64,000 bases of DNA from Streptomyces sp. R41. Its GTDB lineage: Bacteria > Actinomycetota > Actinomycetes > Streptomycetales > Streptomycetaceae. Position numbers and translations under genes: made by a program. The stretch spans positions 5,997,001 to 6,061,000 of the forward strand of contig NZ_CP163443.1 in NCBI RefSeq assembly GCF_041053055.1, read 5' to 3'. Shown one piece after another: positions 9,938-17,546 of the stretch. Position 1 is the stretch's first letter; each line of letters opens with the position of its first letter. The notes under the pieces are model-generated. The model saw nothing but the letters and a program-made list of their open reading frames with translations. It searched no databases and was not told the DNA's origin.

Positions 9938-9969
9938 GGGTGCCGGACGAAATGACTCGTCCGGCACCC
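9938..9969 (+). terminator. rtcB terminator
   Basis: A 13-bp perfect stem GGGTGCCGGACGA (9938-9950) paired with 9957-9969, 6-nt loop, 31 bases after the rtcB stop. Confidence 0.85.
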
Positions 9970-9992
9970 ACCTTCTCCATTCTTACCTGCGG

Positions 9993-10232
9993 TTATTCAC
10001 CTGAAGCCGGTGAGCCGGTCTTTCGCCGCATGGGCACGACCGTGACAGGCTCGAAGCGATGAGAGCCCTTCGTGCAGAGGAAGCGGTCCCAGTCCGGCGT
10101 TCCCGGGGGCAGTTTGCCGAGCGAGTCCGCTCGGAAGAGGCGGCCCGGGCGGACCGTTCTGCTGTCCGCGGTCCTGTACCCGCCCAGGTCGCGGAAGTTG
10201 TGCAGACGCTCGAAGGGTATGTGTCTGTTCAC
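9993..10232 (-). pseudogene. truncated tyrosine-protein phosphatase, N-terminus only
   Basis: A 79-codon frame whose first 45 residues (FERLHNFRDLGGYRT, then VRPGRLFRADSLGKLPP) match the start of the Y-phosphatase family 3 (tyrosine phosphatase/LMW-like, normally about 250 residues). After DWDRFL the family similarity stops. The rest is unrelated, and the catalytic HCxxGKDR region is absent. The stop is 23 bp from the rtcB terminator. It is a decayed gene end, probably left by a deletion. Confidence 0.7.
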
Positions 10233-10269
10233 ATCGCGGGAGCGTACGTCGGCCGTACGCCCGCAGCGA

Positions 10270-10440
10270 TCACTTCGCGTGCGTCACCGCGTAGATCATC
10301 ACGAACGCCACGATGTGGATGCCGAAGAGGAAGTAGGCCAAGAAGTACCAGACCTTGCGTTCGTTCCTCGTCTCCTCGGCCAGGCGGCGCTTCTCGAGGG
10401 AGTCCTCCGGCGTCTGCGGTGTCTCCGGCTGTTCCGTCAT
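10270..10440 (-). CDS. small membrane protein, DUF6126-like
   Basis: 56 residues: a charged N-terminus rich in Glu/Arg/Pro (TEQPETPQTPEDSLEKRR) and one hydrophobic helix (VWYFLAYFLFGIHIVAFVMI) near the C-terminus. The ATG overlaps the TGA of the SDR gene as ATGA, so it is translationally coupled to it. It looks like the small single-pass proteins found widely in Streptomyces. Function unknown. Confidence 0.75.
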   Translation of the reverse strand: MTEQPETPQTPEDSLEKRRLAEETRNERKVWYFLAYFLFGIHIVAFVMIYAVTHAK

Positions 10441-11228
10441 CACAGTTCCCGGTGGATCTTCGTGTTCGACGCCTGCGCGCGGGGGCGGACGATCAGAAGG
10501 TCGATGTTGACGTGGCTGGGGCGGGTGATCGCCCAGGTGATGGTGTCGGCCACGTCGTCGGCGGTCAGGGGTTCGGCCACGCCCGAGTACACCTTCGCCG
10601 CCTTCTCCGTGTCGCCGCCGAAGCGGGTCAGCGCGAACTCGTCCGTCTTGACCATGCCGGGCGCGATCTCGATGACGCGGACGGGCATGCCGACGATCTC
10701 CAGACGGAGGGTCTCGGCGAGGACGTGCTCGGCGTGCTTGGCGGCGACGTAGCCGCCACCGCCCTCGTAGGTGCCGTGGCCGGCGGTGGAGGAGAGCACG
10801 ACGACCGTGCCGTCGCCGCTCGCGGTGAGGACGGGGAGGAGGGCCTGGGTGACGTTCAGGGTGCCGATGACGTTCGTCTCGTACATCTGGCGCCAGTCGG
10901 CCGGGTCGCCCGTCGCGACCGGGTCGGCGCCCAGCGCGCCGCCCGCGTTGTTGACCAGGACGCCGATCGACTTGAAGGCGGTCGCGAACTCGTCGACCGC
11001 CGCGCGGTCCGTGACGTCCAGCGCGTACGCCGCCGCCTGGTGGCCCGCCGCGTTGATCTCCTCGGCGAGCGCCTCGATGCGGTCCTTGCGGCGGGCGGTC
11101 AGCACGACGCGGTAGCCGGCCGCGGCGAGCTGCCGGGCCGTCGCCGCGCCGATACCGCTGCTCGCGCCGGTGACGACGGCGATGCGGGAGGGGGCGGACG
11201 GCGCGGAGGGCGCGGACGGCGCGGTCAT
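10440..11228 (-). CDS. SDR-family NAD(P)-dependent oxidoreductase
   Basis: 262 residues, classical short-chain dehydrogenase. Cofactor-binding TGASSGIG at about residues 20-27, NNAG near 95, and the catalytic Ser in VVLSSTAG followed by YVAAK. The body resembles the YdfG/serine 3-dehydrogenase-like branch (APGMVKTDEF). The N-terminus carries an APS repeat. ATG 11228 is preceded by GAGGAG. First gene of a two-gene unit with the 56-residue membrane protein. The substrate is not predictable. Confidence 0.92.
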   Translation of the reverse strand: MTAPSAPSAPSAPSRIAVVTGASSGIGAATARQLAAAGYRVVLTARRKDRIEALAEEINAAGHQAAAYALDVTDRAAVDEFATAFKSIGVLVNNAGGALGADPVATGDPADWRQMYETNVIGTLNVTQALLPVLTASGDGTVVVLSSTAGHGTYEGGGGYVAAKHAEHVLAETLRLEIVGMPVRVIEIAPGMVKTDEFALTRFGGDTEKAAKVYSGVAEPLTADDVADTITWAITRPSHVNIDLLIVRPRAQASNTKIHREL

Positions 11229-11367
11229 TTTTGGCTCCTCGGGCGGGTGCTCGTGCGGTGCGTACGGGCGTGTGTACGGGAATCTTCGCCAGGATAGGCA
11301 GGTGGTGGGCGTCGGCGTCGAGTTGTCCGGGTTCCGCGGCCGGTCGGGCGGTGGGGTTGCGTGTTTC

Positions 11368-11416
11368 GGTGCGGGTGCGGGTGCGGGTGCGGGTGCGGGT
11401 GCGGGTGCGGGTGCGG
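11368..11416. repeat. (GGTGCG)n hexanucleotide tandem repeat
   Basis: Eight consecutive GGTGCG units in the 209-bp gap between the YnfA-like gene and the SDR gene, followed by degenerate copies to about 11432. The same hexamer occurs in frame in the Ser/Thr kinase gene at about 39509-39543. A likely slippage-prone microsatellite. Confidence 0.9.
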
Positions 11417-11437
11417 CGGGGTGCGGGTGCGGCGGGA

Positions 11438-11773
11438 TCAGCTGCCGCGTGGCGCGTACATGATTACTGCCATTCCGGCGAGGCAGATCAGCGCGCCGGT
11501 GACGTCCCAGCGGTCGGGGCGGTAGCCGTCCGCGACCATGCCCCAGGCGAGGGAGCCGGCCACGAAGACTCCGCCGTACGCGGCGAGGATGCGGCCGAAC
11601 TCGGCGTTCGGCTGGAGGGTGGCCACGAAGCCGTACACGCCGAGCGCCATGACGCCCGCGCCGATCCAGAGCCAGCCGCGGTGCTCGCGTACGCCCTGCC
11701 AGACCAGCCAGGCGCCGCCGATCTCGAAAAGCGCGGCGAGGACGAAGAGGGCGGCGGAGCGGACGATCAGCAT
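11438..11773 (-). CDS. YnfA/UPF0060 family small membrane protein
   Basis: 111 residues, four predicted helices. Family motifs: [13 protein letters not shown] near the N-terminus, [19 protein letters not shown] in the middle and [16 protein letters not shown] at the end. YnfA proteins resemble small multidrug resistance transporters, and a drug-efflux role is suggested for some; substrate unknown here. Start ATG 11773. Monocistronic by position. Confidence 0.9.
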   Translation of the reverse strand: MLIVRSAALFVLAALFEIGGAWLVWQGVREHRGWLWIGAGVMALGVYGFVATLQPNAEFGRILAAYGGVFVAGSLAWGMVADGYRPDRWDVTGALICLAGMAVIMYAPRGS

Positions 11774-11864
11774 GCGGTCACTTTCGCATGCGGTCGTGTG
11801 GGGGATTCCGTCACCTGATGGACGGCGCCTGTCGGCGGTCAGGGGTGGGATACATCCCGTGACG

Positions 11865-11940
11865 GTGACTGGATCACCTGACGGTGGCCCGGTCGCCCGA
11901 CGGTGGCCCGATCACCTGACCGTGACCCGATCGCCTGACG
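11865..11940. repeat. four tandem 19-bp repeats
   Basis: Units at 11865, 11884, 11903 and 11922 follow GTGRCYSGRTCRCCYGACS, for example GTGACCCGATCGCCTGACG. They end 30 bp before the start codon of the secreted protein and could be an iterated operator or simply a minisatellite. Confidence 0.85.
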
Positions 11941-11970
11941 ACCTGTCGGTCTAGCGAAGGAAATGACGTC

Positions 11971-12441
11971 ATGCGGATGGGGATGCGGGTGCTGTGTGCG
12001 ATGGGTGCGAGTGTGTGCGTGGCAGTGGGTGCGGCGTCGCCCGGCTTCGCCCTGGCTCCCGAGGCCGATCTTGCCTATCACGGGTACGTGTCCATGGCCG
12101 CCGGGAGCGTCGACGTCCGATTCACCCCGCAGAATCACGGGCCGACCGCCGTTCCCGACGCGACGGTGCGGCTGCGCTGGTCGGCTCCGCTCGCGGATGT
12201 CCAGCGGCTGCCGGGGCAGTGCGCGCGGGCGGGGGAGCGGGCGGTGGTGTGCCGGACGGGGGCGTTGGCCGCGGACGGGCTGGGGGAGGAGATCGGGGTG
12301 ACAGTGCGGCTGGTGGGGGTGCCGTCGGAGGTGACTCTGGAGATCGACACGGTGTGGAGTGGCGGGGCGGTGGATCGCAACCATGCGAATGACCGGCAGC
12401 GGGTGCTGGCGCTGGATACGGGGGATTCGTATGTGTTCTAG
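11971..12441 (+). CDS. secreted DUF11-like hypothetical protein
   Basis: 156 residues. An N-terminal signal peptide (VLCAMGASVCVAVGAAS, cleavage probably after GFALA) is followed by a beta-rich domain with DLAYHGYVSMAAGSVDVRF and NHGPTAVPDATVRLRWS, the pattern of DUF11-like repeats on Gram-positive surface proteins. Two cysteines (PGQC and VVCRTG) may form a disulfide. GAAGGAA is upstream of ATG 11971. Unknown function, probably exported. Confidence 0.75.
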   Translation: MRMGMRVLCAMGASVCVAVGAASPGFALAPEADLAYHGYVSMAAGSVDVRFTPQNHGPTAVPDATVRLRWSAPLADVQRLPGQCARAGERAVVCRTGALAADGLGEEIGVTVRLVGVPSEVTLEIDTVWSGGAVDRNHANDRQRVLALDTGDSYVF

Positions 12442-12479
12442 CGGGGGTGCCTGCGGGTGTCTGCGCCCCGCGCCGCGGG

Positions 12480-12548
12480 TGCCTGCGTCCCGTGCCTGGG
12501 GGTGCCTGCGTCCCGTGCCTGGGGGTGCCTGCGTCCCGTGCCTGGGGG
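12480..12548. repeat. three exact 23-bp tandem repeats
   Basis: Unit starts at 12480, 12503 and 12526, each TGCCTGCGTCCCGTGCC followed by TGGGGG, with degenerate flanks from about 12447 to 12570. Lies right after the secreted-protein stop codon. Confidence 0.9.
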
Positions 12549-12575
12549 TGCCTGCGGGTGCCTGCCGGTCGGTGG

Positions 12576-12722
12576 GGGGTCGGGGCCGTGCCGGTACATC
12601 CGCCCGTCGCCGGTGGATCAGACGTTGCCCTATGAGGAGCCGTTTCCAGATCCGGGCGTAAGCGACGGGCATTTGATGTACCGGCACGGCCCCTTCCGTG
12701 CGTTCGCGGCTGCGGGTGCGTG
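12576..12722. repeat. 147-bp inverted-repeat element, copy 2
   Basis: Partner of 3080-3226. Outer arms 12582-12600 and 12675-12693 are perfect 19-bp complements, inner arms are 12602-12610 and 12662-12670, and a conserved asymmetric centre contains TATGAGGAGCCGTTTCC. No flanking target duplication is obvious by eye because both sides are repetitive. Confidence 0.85.
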
Positions 12723-12885
12723 AGGGTCGACGCACGGCCCCTTCCGTGTGTTCGCGGGTGGGGGTCGACGCACGGCCCCTTCCGTGTGTTCGCGGGTGCG
12801 GTGGGGCACGGCCCCTTTCGTGCGTTCGCGGCTGCGGGTGCGTCGGGCTTGGCCTCTTTCGTGTGTTCGCGGCTGCGGGTGCGTT
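12685..12885. repeat. degenerate 36-45 bp tandem array
   Basis: Five imperfect units built on CACGGCCCCTTCCGTG, then YGTTCGCGGSTGCGGGTGCG, begin inside the right arm of copy 2 and run to about 12885, just before the MarR gene. Copy 1 has only one such unit, so the array expanded at this site. Confidence 0.8.
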
Positions 12886-12955
12886 TCCCGGGCGGATGCC
12901 GTGGATGTGTCTGCGTCGTACGATTTCTGTTTGGCGCAGAGGAAGGGTGTGCGTG

Positions 12956-13453
12956 ATGACGGGGAACGTGCGGGGGCGGCTGCTCGATGAGTTGTCCGTC
13001 GTGTCGCGTCGCTATATGGCGTCGTACGCGCTCTTCAATCAGGCCGTTGCTGATCATTTGAAGCTGCATCCGACGGATCTGCAGTGCCTGAATCTGCTCA
13101 GCCTGGAGGACGGGGCGGTGACCACGGGGCGGATCGCCGAGCTGACGGGGCTCACGACCGGCTCGGCGACGCGGCTGGTGGACCGGCTGGAGAAGGCCGG
13201 GTATGTCGTGCGCGAGCGGGACGCGGTGGACCGGCGGCGGGTGCTTGTGGCGACCGTGCCGGAGAAGGTCGCCGAGTTCGGGCGGATGTGGGACCGGCTG
13301 GGGGGTGGGTGGTACGCCTTGTTCGATGGGCTTGAGGATGAGGAACTCGCCCTGATCATCGGGCACATGCGTCGTACGGTCGACTTCAGTGCCGAGCAGA
13401 TCGCGCGGCTGCGGGGCGGGGAACTTCAGGAGGCTTCGGAGGACGCGTCGTAG
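12956..13453 (+). CDS. MarR-family transcriptional regulator
   Basis: 165 residues, winged-helix: LQCLNLLSLEDGAVTTGRIAELTGLTTGSATRLVDRLEKAGYVVRERDAVDRRRV is the recognition helix and wing. AGAGGAAGG lies 10-15 bp upstream of ATG 12956; a GTG at 12953 is also possible. It is convergent with the HxlR gene and their 3' ends overlap by 28 bp. Ligand unknown. It may control its own promoter or nearby redox and transport genes. Confidence 0.9.
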   Translation: MTGNVRGRLLDELSVVSRRYMASYALFNQAVADHLKLHPTDLQCLNLLSLEDGAVTTGRIAELTGLTTGSATRLVDRLEKAGYVVRERDAVDRRRVLVATVPEKVAEFGRMWDRLGGGWYALFDGLEDEELALIIGHMRRTVDFSAEQIARLRGGELQEASEDAS

Positions 13454-13833
13454 CGGTCGCGTGCCTCGTTGACCTCCTCGATGTGCCGTTCCGCCCAGTC
13501 CTTCACGGCGGTGAGCAGGCAGCTCAAGTTCATGCCCAGGGGCGTGAGTTCGTAGTCGACCCGGACCGGTACGGATGGGGTGACGGTGCGGGCGACGATG
13601 CCGTCGCGCTGCAGTGAACGCAGTGTCTGCGTCAGCATTTTGGGGCTGACGCCCGCGATCTTGCGGCCGAGGTCGCTGTAGCGCATCGACCCTTCGGCGA
13701 GTGCGCTGACGACCAGGCTGACCCACTTGTCGCTGATGCGGTCGAGGAGCTGGTTGGTGGGGCAGCCCTTGAGGAACGCGTCGTACTCGACGCGTGCCTT
13801 CTCGCGTCGCTGGGCCGCCGTCGTGGTCGCCAT
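13426..13833 (-). CDS. HxlR-family transcriptional regulator
   Basis: 135 residues with the HxlR pattern: a Cys in LKGCPTNQLLDRISDKW, SMRYSDLGRKIAGVSPKMLTQTLRSLQRDGIV as the DNA-binding winged helix, and YELTPLG before the C-terminal helix. The single conserved Cys is typical of redox- or aldehyde-sensing members (HypR/YodB-like). A strong GGAGGTGA precedes ATG 13833. Divergent from a quinone-oxidoreductase-like gene, its probable target. Confidence 0.93.
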   Translation of the reverse strand: MATTTAAQRREKARVEYDAFLKGCPTNQLLDRISDKWVSLVVSALAEGSMRYSDLGRKIAGVSPKMLTQTLRSLQRDGIVARTVTPSVPVRVDYELTPLGMNLSCLLTAVKDWAERHIEEVNEARDRYDASSEAS

Positions 13834-13870
13834 GGCTCACCTCCGGGTGACGTACGCACCTTCAGGTGCC

Positions 13871-13889
13871 TACTTACCGAAAGATAGTA
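13871..13889. promoter_or_regulatory. candidate HxlR operator
   Basis: TACTTACCGAAAGATAGTA, an imperfect palindrome (TACT/AGTA ends) and the only AT-rich stretch in the HxlR-oxidoreductase intergenic region. Position and composition fit autoregulation and control of the divergent gene. Inference only. Confidence 0.45.
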
Positions 13890-13958
13890 ACTCTTCATAG
13901 GGTTGTCGCAACGGGCGAGAAACCCGGGCAAATCCGTCGTTGAGTGGGGAGAGTAGTC

Positions 13959-14849
13959 ATGCGTGCAGCGGTTGTGAACGCTTTTGGTGGTCCGGAAGCC
14001 GTGGAGATCGTCGAGGTCGAGGTGCCGGAGCCGGGTGCTGGGCAGGTGCGGATCAAGGTCGCGGCCGCCGCGCTCAATCCGGTCGACGCCGGCGTGCGCG
14101 CAGGCGGCTTCGGGGGTGCGGGCAAGCGGTTGGGGCTGGGGTGGGACGTGGCCGGGACCGTCGATGCCACGGGTGTGGCGACGGGGTGGGCGGTGGGTGA
14201 TGAGGTGGTGGCGCTGGTCTATGGCCCCGTCAAGTCCCTTGGTACGCACGCCGATTACGTCGTCGTGGATGCCGATGCCGTGGCCAAGGCGCCCGCTTCG
14301 GTCGATGCGGTGCGCGCGGCGACTCTGCCGCTGAACGCTCTGGCTGCCGCGCAGGCCCTCGATCTGCTGGGCCTTGAGCCGGGGCAGAGTCTGCTGGTCA
14401 CGGGCGCGGCGGGGGCGGTCGGTGGTTACGCCGTCCAGCTCGCCGTGCACCGCGGGCTGTCCGTGACCGCGCTTGCCCGGGAGGCCGACGAGGAGCTCGT
14501 ACGGTCGCTGGCGGCGGCCCGGTTCGTGTCGGGTGACGTGGCGCCGGGGAGCGTGGACGGGGTGCTGGACGCGGCGATCCTCGGTGAGGCGGCGCTGGAG
14601 TGGGTGCGGGACGGCGGCGCGTTCGTGGGGGTCATCCCGGGAGCCCACCCGGCGTCCGTACGGGGCGTGCGGACCGGCTCGATCGAGGTCGCCGCAGACG
14701 GGGCGCGGCTCGCGGAGCTGGCGGCGCTTGTCGACGAGGGGGTGCTGACGCTCCGGGTCGCCGAGACGTACGCGCTGGACGAGGCGGCCAAGGCGCACGC
14801 CCGGCTGGCGGAGGGCGGTCTGCGGGGGCGGCTGGTCCTCCAGCCCTAG
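13959..14849 (+). CDS. NADP-dependent zinc-type alcohol dehydrogenase-like oxidoreductase (quinone reductase type)
   Basis: 296 residues of the MDR superfamily: GroES-like N-terminus (MRAAVVNAFGGPEAVEI, ALNPVDAGVR) and a Rossmann domain with VTGAAGAVGGYAVQLA. Structural-zinc cysteines are absent, so it belongs to the zinc-free quinone oxidoreductase/enoyl reductase branch. GGGGAGAG precedes ATG 13959. Divergent from hxlR, the usual arrangement for electrophile-responsive reductases. Its end overlaps the convergent MFS gene by 4 bp. Confidence 0.92.
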   Translation: MRAAVVNAFGGPEAVEIVEVEVPEPGAGQVRIKVAAAALNPVDAGVRAGGFGGAGKRLGLGWDVAGTVDATGVATGWAVGDEVVALVYGPVKSLGTHADYVVVDADAVAKAPASVDAVRAATLPLNALAAAQALDLLGLEPGQSLLVTGAAGAVGGYAVQLAVHRGLSVTALAREADEELVRSLAAARFVSGDVAPGSVDGVLDAAILGEAALEWVRDGGAFVGVIPGAHPASVRGVRTGSIEVAADGARLAELAALVDEGVLTLRVAETYALDEAAKAHARLAEGGLRGRLVLQP

Positions 14850-16267
14850 TGATGCTGTTCCTCCGGTGCCTTGCGCGGCAGCAGGCCTACGAGGGGGCAG
14901 CACAGGAGGGTGACGGCGGCGACGGCGGTGAGGCTCACGGTGGTGGCGTGGGCTTCGCCGCCGTTCGCCTTGAAGTAGACGGTGGTGACGGCGGCGGCGC
15001 CGATCGCGTTGGCGAGCTGCTGGACCGCGCCGAGTGAGCCGCCCGCGCTGCCGGCCTCGCCGGCGTCGATGTCGCCGACCGTTACGTCGTACACCGAGCC
15101 GAAGCAGGTGCCCATGCCGAGGCCGACGACGAGCAGCGGTGGGACCAGGGCCCAACTGCCGGTGTTCGTGCCTGAGGTGGAGACGAGGGCGAGCAGGTAG
15201 CCGGTCCCGGCGAGGGTGATGAGCAGGCCGATGAGGACGAGGCGGCGGCCCAGTGCGCCGATCAGGCGGTAGCAGGCGATCGAGGCGATGACGATGCCGG
15301 CGGACAGGGGCATCAGGCCGAGTGCGGCGCCCGCGGGGGAGCGGCCGAGGCCTTGCTGCAGGAAGAGCGAGACGACGTACAGGAGTCCGGCGACGGCGGC
15401 GAAGAAGACGATGCCGAGGACGAGTCCCGAGGTGAAGCCCCGGTTGTGGAGGAGGGAGGGCTGGATCAGGGGGTTGGCCGCGGTGCGCTGGCGGTGGCAG
15501 AAGGCGGCGAAGAGGGCGACTCCGGCGGCGACGAGTGCGGTGCTCGTGGGGGTCCAGCCGTGCGCCGAGCCCTCGATGAGGCCGGTGAGCAGGCCGAGCA
15601 TGGTGGCGCCCAGGAGGGCGGAGCCGGGGCCGTCGACGGTGACCGTGCGGTCGCCGGTGTCGCGGGGGAGCAGGCGGGTGGCGGCGAGGAGGGCGGCGCC
15701 GCCGAGGACGAGATTGATGAGGAACATCGAGCGCCAGCCGAGGCCGGCGATGTCGGTGTCGATGAGGAGTCCGGCGAGGATCGGGCCGCCGACGGCCGAA
15801 AGGCCCATCACGGGGCCGAAGAGGCTGTACGCCTTGCCGATCTGGTCCCGGGGCCAGGTGGCGCCGAGGATGCCGAAGCCCTGCGGGATGACGAGCGCGC
15901 CGAAGGCGCCCTGTGCGAGGCGGGCGGCGACGAGTGTGCCGGGGGTCGGCGCGAGGCCGCACGCGACCGAGGCCGCGGTGAAGCCGCCGAGTCCGGCGAG
16001 GAAGAGGCAGCGGCGGCCGTACTTGTCGCCGAGCCGTCCGCCGAGGACGAGGAGTACGCCGAGCGCGAGGGCGTAGGAGGCGCCGAGCCACTGGATGAGG
16101 CCGGTGCCGCCGCCGAGGTCTTCGGCGATGGTCGGGGCGGCGATGTTGGTGATGGTGCCGTCGAGGAGGTCCAGGACGTCGGCGGCGAGGACCACTCCGA
16201 GGATGGCCCAGCGGGTTCGGGCGGGCGGGTGCGAGGTTTCTTTTGTGTCATGCAGTGTCTGCGTCAC
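14846..16267 (-). CDS. MFS transporter, DHA2 (EmrB/QacA-like, 14-helix) family
   Basis: 473 residues with DHA2 motifs: motif A GGRLGDKYGRRCLFL, motif D1-like LDLLDGTITNIAAPTIAEDL near the first helix, and about 13-14 hydrophobic segments. Probable drug/proton antiporter in the membrane. The start is GTG 16267; no clear ribosome binding site is visible, so the transcript may be leaderless or the start lies slightly downstream. Divergent from the LLM oxidoreductase gene. Confidence 0.92.
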   Translation of the reverse strand: MTQTLHDTKETSHPPARTRWAILGVVLAADVLDLLDGTITNIAAPTIAEDLGGGTGLIQWLGASYALALGVLLVLGGRLGDKYGRRCLFLAGLGGFTAASVACGLAPTPGTLVAARLAQGAFGALVIPQGFGILGATWPRDQIGKAYSLFGPVMGLSAVGGPILAGLLIDTDIAGLGWRSMFLINLVLGGAALLAATRLLPRDTGDRTVTVDGPGSALLGATMLGLLTGLIEGSAHGWTPTSTALVAAGVALFAAFCHRQRTAANPLIQPSLLHNRGFTSGLVLGIVFFAAVAGLLYVVSLFLQQGLGRSPAGAALGLMPLSAGIVIASIACYRLIGALGRRLVLIGLLITLAGTGYLLALVSTSGTNTGSWALVPPLLVVGLGMGTCFGSVYDVTVGDIDAGEAGSAGGSLGAVQQLANAIGAAAVTTVYFKANGGEAHATTVSLTAVAAVTLLCCPLVGLLPRKAPEEQHH

Positions 16268-16371
16268 GCAGATAAATGTGGCGTATGGCGAGTGGGCGGG
16301 TCAAGTGATTAGCCGGAGGAGGTGCTCGGGGTGTGCGGAATATCAGCCGGGGTGTGGCCGTTGGGGGTTAT

Positions 16372-16390
16372 AGTTGAATCGTAAACAACT
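16372..16390. promoter_or_regulatory. MarR-type operator palindrome
   Basis: AGTTG and CAACT separated by 9 bp (AGTTGAATCGTAAACAACT), the AT-richest part of the MFS-LLM intergenic region and 16 bp upstream of the LLM start codon. The pattern matches TTGAA-type MarR operators. The MarR gene at 12956 is a candidate binder. Inference. Confidence 0.5.
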
Positions 16391-16406
16391 TGGAGGGTGA
16401 GCGACC

Positions 16407-17546
16407 ATGCAGTTCGGGATCTTCAGCGTCGGTGATGTGACCCCCGACCCGACCACGGGCAGGACGCCGACCGAGCACGAGCGCATCAAGGCCATGGTCG
16501 CCATCGCGCAGAAGGCCGAGGAGGTCGGGCTCGACGTCTTCGCGACCGGCGAGCACCACAATCCGCCGTTCGTGCCGTCGTCGCCGACCACCATGCTCGG
16601 CTACATAGCCGCACGCACCGAGAAGCTGGTCCTGTCCACGTCCACGACCCTGATCACCACCAACGACCCGGTGAAGATCGCCGAGGACTTCGCGATGCTC
16701 CAGCACCTGGCCGACGGCCGGGTCGACCTGATGATGGGGCGCGGCAACACCGGGCCCGTCTATCCCTGGTTCGGGCAGGACATCCGCCAGGGCATCAACC
16801 TCGCCATCGAGAACTACGCGCTGCTGCACCGGCTGTGGCGCGAGGACGTGGTGACCTGGGAGGGCAAGTTCCGTACGCCGCTGCAGTCGTTCACCGCGAC
16901 GCCGCGGCCACTGGACGGCGTACCGCCGTTCGTCTGGCACGGCTCGATCCGCTCGCCGGAGATCGCCGAGCAGGCCGCGTACTACGGCGACGGCTTCTTC
17001 CACAACAACATCTTCTGGCCGGCCGACCACACCAAGCGGATGGTCGAGCTCTACCGCGAGCGGTACGCGCACTACGGGCACGGCACGGCCGAGCAGGCGA
17101 TCGTCGGGCTCGGCGGTCAGGTGTTCATGCGGCACAACTCGCAGGACGCGGTACGGGAGTTCCGGCCCTACTTCGACAACGCGCCGGTGTACGGGCACGG
17201 GCCGTCCCTGGAGGACTTCACCGAGCAGACTCCGCTCACCGTCGGTTCGCCGCAGCAGGTGATCGAGAAGACGCTGTCCTTCCGCGAGTACGCCGGTGAC
17301 TACCAGCGCCAGCTCTTCCTGATGGACCACGCGGGGCTGCCGCTGAAGACCGTCCTTGAGCAGCTCGACATGCTGGGCGAGGAGGTCGTGCCGGTGTTGC
17401 GCGAGGAGTTCGCGAAGGGGCGCGCGGCCGGTGTGCCGGAGGCGCCGACGCATGCGGCTCGGGTGGCCGCCGCCGCTTCGGAGGCTTCGCAGGTCTCGGA
17501 GGGTTCGCAGGTTTCGGAGGGTTCGAAGGGAGTGACCGTCGTATGA
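16407..17546 (+). CDS. LLM-class flavin-dependent oxidoreductase
   Basis: 379 residues, luciferase-like TIM barrel: MQFGIFSVGDVTPDPTTGR, FATGEHHNPPFVPSSPTT, and DLMMGRGNTGPVYPWFGQD. It resembles the CE1758 family of FMNH2-dependent monooxygenases that pair with a CE1759-type reductase, which is exactly the next gene. GGAGGGTGAG lies before ATG 16407. The last 30 codons are a short Ser/Val/Glu-rich repeat (SEASQVSEGSQVSEG), an unusual tail with no family counterpart that I know of. Substrate unknown. Confidence 0.93.
   Translation: MQFGIFSVGDVTPDPTTGRTPTEHERIKAMVAIAQKAEEVGLDVFATGEHHNPPFVPSSPTTMLGYIAARTEKLVLSTSTTLITTNDPVKIAEDFAMLQHLADGRVDLMMGRGNTGPVYPWFGQDIRQGINLAIENYALLHRLWREDVVTWEGKFRTPLQSFTATPRPLDGVPPFVWHGSIRSPEIAEQAAYYGDGFFHNNIFWPADHTKRMVELYRERYAHYGHGTAEQAIVGLGGQVFMRHNSQDAVREFRPYFDNAPVYGHGPSLEDFTEQTPLTVGSPQQVIEKTLSFREYAGDYQRQLFLMDHAGLPLKTVLEQLDMLGEEVVPVLREEFAKGRAAGVPEAPTHAARVAAAASEASQVSEGSQVSEGSKGVTVV

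Noticed and set aside
12442..12900. CRISPR array
   Set aside because: Repeat units abut without unique spacers and there are no cas genes.
12122..13840. Long minus frame with Pro/Arg/His-rich repeats across the repeat block
   Set aside because: It arises from tandem repeats and the antisense of the MarR gene; no domain is visible.
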